From NCBI GenBank assembly GCA_947372405.1, contig CANBTO010000374.1:1-5503 (forward strand): a stretch of DNA of 5,503 bases, given 5' to 3'. The notes beneath the pieces were generated by a model. It was given only the letters and a program-made list of their open reading frames with translations, did not search any database and was not told the origin of the DNA. Positions 1 to 5,503 of this stretch are shown in pieces. A program made the translations under genes and the position numbers. The stretch is from Verrucomicrobiaceae bacterium. GTDB lineage: Bacteria > Verrucomicrobiota > Verrucomicrobiae > Verrucomicrobiales > Akkermansiaceae. Within the stretch, counting starts at the first letter, position 1, and every line of letters begins with the position of its first letter.

Positions 1-2150
1 ATCTCGCTCAAGGAATAGGCGCCCCAGAAAAAACTGGCATTCACCGCGAGATTGCTGACAGGACGTTGCTTTACCCTTTCCCTAAGGGTTGCGTATCTTC
101 CCGTGCTCATCAAAAACCGTCTGTAAGCCTTCGCCATTTCGACATATCCTCCCCTTTCCAGGAAATAATACGTTATATGTCTTGATTCATTCACCCTGTC
201 TTTCTCGAAACTCCATATCGGAGTCGTGGAACAAAGGCGTTTCAATCCATTGCCGTTTTGCCTCACCGAGGTTTTCAACTCGTAATCAGCAGCGGGGAAG
301 TCAGTTATGATCGCGACGCAGGGATGACCCCGTTTGACAGTTCCAAAAAACGGCAGCGTGGCTTCTCCTCTTATCTCAAATCCCTCAGTATTCCTGTACC
401 TTTCGACATCCATGCCAAAAGGGAACATCCTTCCCTCCCTCGCATCATAATTGCCTATCGAACTCACAAGGTATCCTCGTTCTCCCGCACTGGCCGCACA
501 AAAATCGAGAGGGAAGGAAACTGACAGATTCTTCCTGTCGGCAGGAAACTGGATGGGATCAAGCGTTATCTCCAGAGCGCGATTTTTTAGAATCAGCGTG
601 TATGTGATGACCAGTCCCGGATACTTTTCAAAACCAGCAGATGTCACCTTGAATCCGTTTTCGATCTTCTCACAGCTCACTCCGCCGTCCCATGCGGATA
701 CCTGATCATCGATCAAGAATGGAGGGCCCGGCATGAACCATTCTTCATGTGTGAAGCTGTCTTCAACCCGGAAACCATGTTTTTTCACTCCGTATTGCAA
801 AAAAAGTGTCAGTCCGTCATTCGAAAACCGCATCGTGTTTCCTCCTTCAATGTCCGGAGGCGCCAGGCTGCCTGCATTATTGGAAAAACGACCCAGTTCC
901 GGAAAATTTCTATCAATCGCAAGTCTATTGTTAAAGTCAGAAAGTTTCTGGCTTTTCGTCCATTTGGAATCGTCAAAATCCCGCGAATACCAATCTTTGA
1001 ACGATTCCGAACTGCACTTCATCCCATCCCCGCTGGTCAGCATCTCATTTCCACCAGGCGATTCCTTGCTGGGATATCCCACATAGACAAAGAATCCGGA
1101 ATTGCCGCCATCATTCGTTACCTGGGCAGCAATTACATTCTCGCCAGATTTCAACTCATTGGTAATATCGACCATTTGCGCCTCGGAGTAGTCCCGGACG
1201 GATATGACTGCATTTCCATTCAGGAACACCTGGTAATGGCCTCCATCACAAACCATGAAAACCTTCTTCCCGGTGAGATCCGGCGCCGTGAACGACTTCC
1301 GGAAATAAGCGGTGAGCTTTTCGGGATTTCCCGTCCATATCCAAGGACTGTTTTTGTACTCGGCGACATCGATTCCATCCGCCTTCCTTTTCAAATTCTC
1401 CTCGTATGGTTTCCTGATCTCCTCTTCGCTCAATGCGCGGTTATATATTTTCACATCATCGACGATGCCATTGAAATATGATGCATTTGGCATCCTGCCA
1501 CCGATGTCTATGGTTGCGTGACTCGATCTGATGGCCGTTCCAACAGCCAGGCTTGTGCTGATCAATTTCCCGTCTATATAGAGTTTGACCGTTTTTTCCG
1601 CATTGAAATCAAATGTCATTGCAACATGATACCACCGACCTGCAGTCGGCCCCGTAGGGGAGGTCGCGGAACATTGCGCACCATCGGAATTCCAGATGCC
1701 CGCGAAGAATCTGCCTCCCTGGATCCAGAGGCCGAAATCAAGGCTCTCGGGTCCGGCAAAAACCAGACTCGCATTGACGTTGTTTCCCGCTGACTGGATC
1801 CATGCTTCAACACTCACCGCCTTATCGACAAGTCCGCTTCCCGGGCTACGCATGTTGGCGTAATCACTCGCCCCGTTGAATGCCAGCGCATTGCCGATTA
1901 CTCCCTTGGTCCACCTGGCTCCGGAAATTGTACCGTCATGTCCGCTTTTGGAACTGTCTTTTACGGCAGTTCCATTCCCCTCATCGAAGCTCCAGTGCCC
2001 AACAAGTCCTTGTTCTCCGCCGGGCACTGTCTCCGCGGATGACTTCACCAAGCCAGGTTCATCCGCAGCATGAGCACGGTTGACATCCGCAATCCCCAGG
2101 ACGGCGGCAAGCATGGTTGCGGAAATAATGACGTGTGACAATTTCTTCAT
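1..2150 (-). CDS. Secreted multidomain glycosidase-like protein (LamG + galactose-binding-like + GH101/GH129/DUF5696-like), 3' end outside window
   Basis: I translated this by hand: 716 codons run open from the ATG at 2150 to the window edge with no stop. The start is firm, because an in-frame TGA lies 12 bases upstream (2160-2162) with no other ATG, GTG or TTG between. Residues 1-28 form a signal peptide (KK, hydrophobic core, AHA before the cut), so the product is exported. Residues about 48-250 are a LamG/concanavalin-like fold (GLVGHWSFDEG, then RWYHVAMTF, KLYIDGKLI, GIVDDVKIYNRALSEEEI). Residues about 258-415 resemble a galactose-binding jelly roll (YFRKSFTAP, QVFLNGN, LKSGENVIAAQV). Residues about 430-690 form a beta-sandwich ending in ATLPFFGTVKRG, YYFLERGGYVEMAKAYRRFL and YATLRERV, which recall GH101/GH129-related and DUF5696 proteins. 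A catalytic barrel would begin near residue 700, so its active-site residues are not visible. No Shine-Dalgarno is evident. Arginine codons are mostly AGA/AGG, unlike the upstream genes. The coding call is very secure; the family call is moderate. Confidence 0.87.
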   Translation of the reverse strand, partial: MKKLSHVIISATMLAAVLGIADVNRAHAADEPGLVKSSAETVPGGEQGLVGHWSFDEGNGTAVKDSSKSGHDGTISGARWTKGVIGNALAFNGASDYANMRSPGSGLVDKAVSVEAWIQSAGNNVNASLVFAGPESLDFGLWIQGGRFFAGIWNSDGAQCSATSPTGPTAGRWYHVAMTFDFNAEKTVKLYIDGKLISTSLAVGTAIRSSHATIDIGGRMPNASYFNGIVDDVKIYNRALSEEEIRKPYEENLKRKADGIDVAEYKNSPWIWTGNPEKLTAYFRKSFTAPDLTGKKVFMVCDGGHYQVFLNGNAVISVRDYSEAQMVDITNELKSGENVIAAQVTNDGGNSGFFVYVGYPSKESPGGNEMLTSGDGMKCSSESFKDWYSRDFDDSKWTKSQKLSDFNNRLAIDRNFPELGRFSNNAGSLAPPDIEGGNTMRFSNDGLTLFLQYGVKKHGFRVEDSFTHEEWFMPGPPFLIDDQVSAWDGGVSCEKIENGFKVTSAGFEKYPGLVITYTLILKNRALEITLDPIQFPADRKNLSVSFPLDFCAASAGERGYLVSSIGNYDAREGRMFPFGMDVERYRNTEGFEIRGEATLPFFGTVKRGHPCVAIITDFPAADYELKTSVRQNGNGLKRLCSTTPIWSFEKDRVNESRHITYYFLERGGYVEMAKAYRRFLMSTGRYATLRERVKQRPVSNLAVNASFFWGAYSLSE

Positions 2151-2344
2151 AATCGTTTTTCAAATGCTTTCCATTGGCATGTCCATATGCCATTTTCCAA
2201 GGTGTTGGATTGAGGTACCGCCCATGCTGTTGCCATTAGGTTTGCCGGCTTGATTATGAAACGTCCGCTCGAATGTTGCTTGCTTTGATTCATTGCGGGC
2301 CGTCCCAGACGTGAACAGCCCCAGCCGGTTGAATGCAGCCGATA
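2151..2344. other. Intergenic gap between the GH127 gene and the downstream secreted gene
   Basis: These 194 bases carry no credible gene. Read on the minus strand, I see no hairpin followed by a T-run after the GH127 stop, so no intrinsic terminator is supported. A CATAAT hexamer near 2246-2251 could serve as a -10 element, but nothing like TTGACA sits 16-18 bases ahead of it, so a promoter is only possible. The last 50 bases before the downstream start hold two small inverted repeats, listed separately. The length of the gap and the shift in base composition beyond it make an independent promoter for the downstream gene plausible. Confidence 0.6.
2175..2209. repeat. Two adjacent short inverted repeats upstream of the secreted multidomain gene
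   Basis: On the plus strand, TGGCAT and ATGCCA (2175-2180 and 2187-2192) are perfect 6-base arms around a 6-base spacer. Three bases further on, TCCAA and TTGGA (2196-2200 and 2205-2209) are perfect 5-base arms around a 4-base spacer. They lie 25 to 59 bases before the start codon at 2150. This is where an operator for a sugar-responsive regulator, or a leader-RNA hairpin, would sit. Arms this short can arise by chance, and neither follows with a T-run. The repeats are directly visible; a regulatory role is a guess. Confidence 0.35.
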
Positions 2345-4108
2345 CTATTGGCTGACCTTATTGCGATCGAAGACAAACCTGTAATCCTTGCCGCGCAACG
2401 CGGAGGAAAAGAGGTCCACGCCCTGCGCCTTGAGCGCTTCAACGGTGGTGGGCCACGCGGGCAAGGCGATCGATTGATTCGCGGCGGAAAATAGTTTCGG
2501 GCCGAATCCGAGCGCGAACGGCTGACCATCAACCGGACCGTTCGGCAGACGATTGCAACGGCGGCCTTCCGCATAAACGCCGCCCGCATAAACGAACTCC
2601 ACGCTCGTGACCGGCTCGTTGGTGGCGCAATAGCCGTTCTTGGTAATCAATGGCAAGCCCGAGCCATCGGCGGAAATCGCAGTCACTGAATCCGCCCATT
2701 GCGGCTGGCGGATCCGCACCACGCTGGCAGGCAATCCGTCGAGCTGAATCCGCTGGTGCATCACCTCGCCCGCCGCGGCACCGACGCTCAAAGTGGATTT
2801 AACCGTACCGGCGGATCCCTTGGCGGCAAATTCCAGAGCCAAATTGCAGGTCAGACCCGCGGCGTCGCGCTCCAGCAGATGCGATCGCAGATTCACGAAG
2901 CCGATCTGACCGTGGTAATCGCAGCACCAGGTTGCTTCCAAGACGTTACCGCCGAAGCCACGCACCCCGTCCTTGTCGCAGACGGTGTTATGATGTCCGA
3001 AGCCGCCATTTGCCGCCTGATTTTGTAGGACTTGATTGTTCAAATGGCGCTCGGCCATATCCCAGTAGCGCGATTTTTGAGTCACACGGCCCAATTCCAG
3101 ATTCAGACGCAGCCAGTCAGCTTCTGCACAACCTTCATCACGCGAGTCCACCAACTGGCATTTCTCCAAAATGCCGCCAGCCGGATTGATGTAGCCGCCT
3201 TGCACCAGTTCATCCCAGCGTTTCTCGACGCGTTCCAGATAGGACGCATCATTCGTCGCTTCGAACAGGAGCAGCAGAGATACCTGACAGCAAAGCATGC
3301 CGTGGGAATGGTCCAAGGGAATGCGATCGATGGATTTGTAGAACTCGGCGATGCTCTTGGCTGCATCGAGGTATTTCTTGTCGTCGGTGAGTTTGGACAG
3401 CTTCACAAGACCTTCCATGGCCGGGAACCAGCAGGTCACATAGCCGGAAGCATAGCTGGTGCCGCTGATGTATTCCGTCATGCGCGCCGGATCGGTGAAC
3501 CGCGGAACGATGCCGACATAAAAATCGCCGAGTTTCTTTGCCGTTTCGAGGATCTCCTTGTTTTCCGGAAACGCGCGGCAGGCTTCGATCAACCCGCAGA
3601 GCATGCGGGCGTTGCCCCACAAAGCCGGCATCATCAGGTTGCTCTCACCATCCTTGGTGCGGTCAATGGGTTGTTGCCAGTTGATTTCCCCGGAAGCACA
3701 AAAGTAGCCGCCCGCCCGCTGATGTTTCGGCACTTCCTTCAGCAGTTCACCAAAGGCGGGATTCACCTCATGGAAATTCCGTGCGTTCAACGCCATGATT
3801 TCAATGAAGCGTCCCGAGATATCGCCCGAGTAATTCCTGAACGGCCGGAACGGCATGCCGCCCTCACTGAGCTTGTCAAATTCCGCAGGGCTTTCGCCGG
3901 TGAGATCAGCGCGCAGCCAAGGCACGGAGTCGAAAGGAGCGGAGCGGAAACGCGCCATGTTGGCCGCATCTGCCGTTCCAACTTCGCCGCCTAATGTGAT
4001 TTGGAATTCAGTTGGCGATTGTGGGGTAGGCGCCGATTCAGCGACTGAGAGTTGTGCTGGAAACATCGCCAGCAAAGCGGCGAGAGCTGGAATCCGGGTC
4101 GGTTTCAT
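2345..4108 (-). CDS. Secreted GH127-family protein (DUF1680), putative beta-L-arabinofuranosidase
   Basis: This 587-residue protein matches the GH127/DUF1680 pattern: an (alpha/alpha)6 barrel (about 95-410) followed by beta-sandwich modules (about 415-585). Characterised GH127 enzymes release terminal beta-L-arabinofuranose with a zinc-bound cysteine as nucleophile. Matching elements here are E325-G-C327 in the segment DEGCAEADWLRLNLELGR and the pair C395-C396 in EATWCCDYHG, where the first Cys of the pair would be the nucleophile. E315 in GGILE is a possible acid/base. Residues 1-23 are a signal peptide (KPTR, hydrophobic core, SVA before the cut), so it is exported. I chose the ATG at 4108 because the signal peptide begins there. 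An in-frame GTG/ATG at 4153/4150 would add 15 polar residues whose two arginines are both AGA, whereas only 2 of the 34 arginines after 4108 use AGG and none uses AGA. It lies 60 bases after the GH99-like gene on the same strand. The family call is strong; sugar specificity is inferred. Confidence 0.88.
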   Translation of the reverse strand: MKPTRIPALAALLAMFPAQLSVAESAPTPQSPTEFQITLGGEVGTADAANMARFRSAPFDSVPWLRADLTGESPAEFDKLSEGGMPFRPFRNYSGDISGRFIEIMALNARNFHEVNPAFGELLKEVPKHQRAGGYFCASGEINWQQPIDRTKDGESNLMMPALWGNARMLCGLIEACRAFPENKEILETAKKLGDFYVGIVPRFTDPARMTEYISGTSYASGYVTCWFPAMEGLVKLSKLTDDKKYLDAAKSIAEFYKSIDRIPLDHSHGMLCCQVSLLLLFEATNDASYLERVEKRWDELVQGGYINPAGGILEKCQLVDSRDEGCAEADWLRLNLELGRVTQKSRYWDMAERHLNNQVLQNQAANGGFGHHNTVCDKDGVRGFGGNVLEATWCCDYHGQIGFVNLRSHLLERDAAGLTCNLALEFAAKGSAGTVKSTLSVGAAAGEVMHQRIQLDGLPASVVRIRQPQWADSVTAISADGSGLPLITKNGYCATNEPVTSVEFVYAGGVYAEGRRCNRLPNGPVDGQPFALGFGPKLFSAANQSIALPAWPTTVEALKAQGVDLFSSALRGKDYRFVFDRNKVSQ

Positions 4109-4168
4109 GTGTCTTTCTTTGTTTGTATAAACTCTGGGAGATGTGTTCATCACTATTATGATAATCCA
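4109..4168. other. Short spacer between GH99-like and GH127 genes
   Basis: These 60 bases separate the TAA of the upstream gene from the chosen start of the GH127 gene. The stretch is AT-rich and holds no hairpin with a T-run, which favours co-transcription. On the minus strand an A/G-rich run (AAAGAAAGACAC) directly precedes the ATG at 4108. It is only a weak ribosome-binding candidate. An in-frame GTG-ATG pair at 4153/4150 is the alternative start. Confidence 0.5.
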
Positions 4169-5503
4169 TTAATCTTTCGGATAAAGCACAGTGAATCGTC
4201 TTTTCTGCTGATCGGTTGGTTTGACATCGTCATGCGCGCCGCCCCCGGCGAAGACCTCGCGCATCTCATCGAGGTAACCGAAACTGCCGGAGGCGTTGGG
4301 CAGCAGAAAATGGCCTTCGCCAAACTCGTTCCAGTTGGGCAACATCACGATTTTCCGGCCCAGAGAATCGGCCGGCAGCGAAGGCAGCAACTCATCCCGC
4401 GCCCATTGCAGCAATGCGCGGTAATCCTCCATGGGCACCCACGCGCCGTCATGCACGCCCCACGGCTCCCGGTCCCAGCCCATCGAAATGCTTGGCAACA
4501 TGCCGAGTTGCTCTGCGGCAGCCGCATCGCGCTGCAAAAGGTTTCTCTTACGCTGGGCATTCACATCCGCCGTGCCCCAGGTGTAAGCATAGCAATAGTC
4601 CACGCCCATCGATTTCATGACCTTCATCGTATTGCGGTCCGCACTTCGCAATTCCATGAGAAGCACCAGCCCGGGGAAACCGGCCTTTGCCACTTCCTCG
4701 CGCAGCGCTTGAATCGCCTGGCGCGCGCCGTCAGCCCCCCCGAACATCCGCTGGAAATTCACAATTTGGTAGATGGAGAGCAGGGGCTTGCCGTCGATTT
4801 TCATGTAACGCGGATCCTTGAAGAAATACTCGATCCAGTAAGGGATGATATTCTCACGCCAGTCCTGCGGATTGGTCTCGCACGCGCCTTCATCGGTGCA
4901 CATGATGGAGAATTTCTTCAGATTGCCGTAGCGGGCATTGAACAGGCCTTTGATGATGGCCTGGTCCAGCACTCCGTCCTTGATCGGGTGATTGATCGCA
5001 TTGTTCGGCCGGTACCAGCAGTGCATCTCGAACCCGATGCCGTGCTCTACCTGCCACTTGATCTCCCAGTCGGTCACCTCCGGGTTACCCTCGTCATACC
5101 AGCCCAGGTACGGCTTCCGTTTCTCCGCATAGGGATAGACATAATCCCACCCGGCATACGCAGTGCCCTCGCGCCACAGGTTGCAGCTTTGCACGCCAAG
5201 CATGTGGGAGGCGGCAACAGGCTTCGGTTGCGGAACATAATCGACCGGATAATCGCGCCACGGATAGACCTGCAAATCATCAACCCATACCTTGCCGGCA
5301 AAGCGGATCGACGTTGCGGCACTGGGGAAAGCAAGCTTATCCGGCAGCATTTTGCCATTGATGTAAACCTCCGCCGTTCGAGCGTCTGGATCGGCAACAA
5401 CCTTTGCCATATACCAAAGATTCGGACGGTACGGCACAACCCGCTCCAGGGCCACGCCACCCAGGTTCACGCAGACACCCTCCACCGTCCCTGGCAGCAG
5501 GAA
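4169..5503 (-). CDS. GH99-like (WbsX-type) protein with N-terminal LamG-like module, 5' end outside window
   Basis: The frame is open from the window edge through 444 codons to TAA at 4169. It reads F-L-L-P-G-T before the GTG at 5485, so that GTG is an internal valine and the true start lies beyond the window. Fragment residues 1 to about 80 look like the last strands of a LamG/concanavalin-like sandwich (LWYMAKVVADP, AEVYINGKMLP, KVWVDDLQVYPW). Residues about 115-420 follow the WbsX/GH99-like layout: YPYAEKRKPYLGWYDEGNPE near the start, EHGIGFEMHCWY, then YFFKDPRYMKIDGKPLLSIY, and finally NWNEFGEGHFLLPN with E393 and E396. D204-E205 in CTDEG are further candidate active-site acids. Relatives are annotated as GH99-like or as O-antigen WbsX proteins, mostly without biochemistry. 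The neighbouring GH127 gene, 60 bases downstream, favours a role as a glycan hydrolase over glycan synthesis. Whether it is exported cannot be seen. Confidence 0.85.
   Translation of the reverse strand, partial: FLLPGTVEGVCVNLGGVALERVVPYRPNLWYMAKVVADPDARTAEVYINGKMLPDKLAFPSAATSIRFAGKVWVDDLQVYPWRDYPVDYVPQPKPVAASHMLGVQSCNLWREGTAYAGWDYVYPYAEKRKPYLGWYDEGNPEVTDWEIKWQVEHGIGFEMHCWYRPNNAINHPIKDGVLDQAIIKGLFNARYGNLKKFSIMCTDEGACETNPQDWRENIIPYWIEYFFKDPRYMKIDGKPLLSIYQIVNFQRMFGGADGARQAIQALREEVAKAGFPGLVLLMELRSADRNTMKVMKSMGVDYCYAYTWGTADVNAQRKRNLLQRDAAAAEQLGMLPSISMGWDREPWGVHDGAWVPMEDYRALLQWARDELLPSLPADSLGRKIVMLPNWNEFGEGHFLLPNASGSFGYLDEMREVFAGGGAHDDVKPTDQQKRRFTVLYPKD

Noticed and set aside
747..1481. A 244-codon open frame on the plus strand.
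   Set aside because: It lies wholly antisense to the 2150-to-1 gene, whose translation shows clear LamG and jelly-roll motifs. The plus-strand product shows no recognisable domain.
2300..2320. A small hairpin (CGTC-TGG-GACG on the minus strand) as a terminator after the GH127 gene.
   Set aside because: The stem is only four bases and no T-run follows, so it does not meet the pattern of an intrinsic terminator.
2290..2589. A 99-codon minus-strand frame overlapping the end of the GH127 gene.
   Set aside because: It is an out-of-frame shadow rich in arginine and proline. The GH127 frame continues intact to its own TAG at 2345.
3032..3994. A 320-codon open frame on the plus strand.
   Set aside because: It is antisense to the GH127 gene. 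Long mirror frames are common opposite GC-rich genes, and its product matches nothing I recognise.
4109..4153. A start at GTG 4153 or ATG 4150 for the GH127 gene.
   Set aside because: It would put 15 polar residues ahead of a well-formed signal peptide. Both arginines in that stretch use AGA, which the rest of the gene does not use.
5483..5485. GTG as the start of the GH99-like gene.
   Set aside because: The frame stays open through six more codons to the window edge. The GTG would also cut a LamG-like fold in the middle, so it is an internal valine.

Overview
The window holds three genes, all on the minus strand. All three look like exported or polysaccharide-active enzymes of a carbohydrate-degradation locus. 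In transcription order they are: (1) the 3' part of a GH99-like (WbsX-type) protein with an N-terminal LamG/concanavalin-like module, 5503 to 4169, whose 5' end lies outside the window; (2) a complete secreted GH127-type protein (beta-L-arabinofuranosidase family, DUF1680), 4108 to 2345; (3) the 5' part of a large secreted protein, 2150 to 1, open to the window edge. The third carries a signal peptide, a LamG module, a galactose-binding-like module, and then a beta-sandwich and linker resembling GH101/GH129-related or DUF5696 proteins.

Modular secreted enzymes built on LamG plus jelly-roll modules, together with GH127 and WbsX/GH99-like proteins and with no SusC/SusD pair in view, are typical of the Verrucomicrobiota/Planctomycetota/Lentisphaerota group. 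This lineage call is an inference; no rRNA or housekeeping marker is present.

The first two genes are 60 bases apart and share GC-rich, CGN-dominated arginine codon use, so they are probably co-transcribed. The third follows a 194-base gap that contains two adjacent small inverted repeats. It is clearly AT-richer and uses AGA/AGG for most arginines. It therefore probably has its own promoter and a different history, or the window contains a junction between sequences of different origin.

The likely shared job is removal of sugars from a complex plant or algal polysaccharide or a glycoprotein glycan. The GH127 protein would take terminal beta-L-arabinofuranose or a similar sugar, and the other two would act on backbone or side-chain linkages. 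No substrate can be fixed from sequence alone. No RNA genes, mobile elements, CRISPR arrays or convincing terminators were seen.
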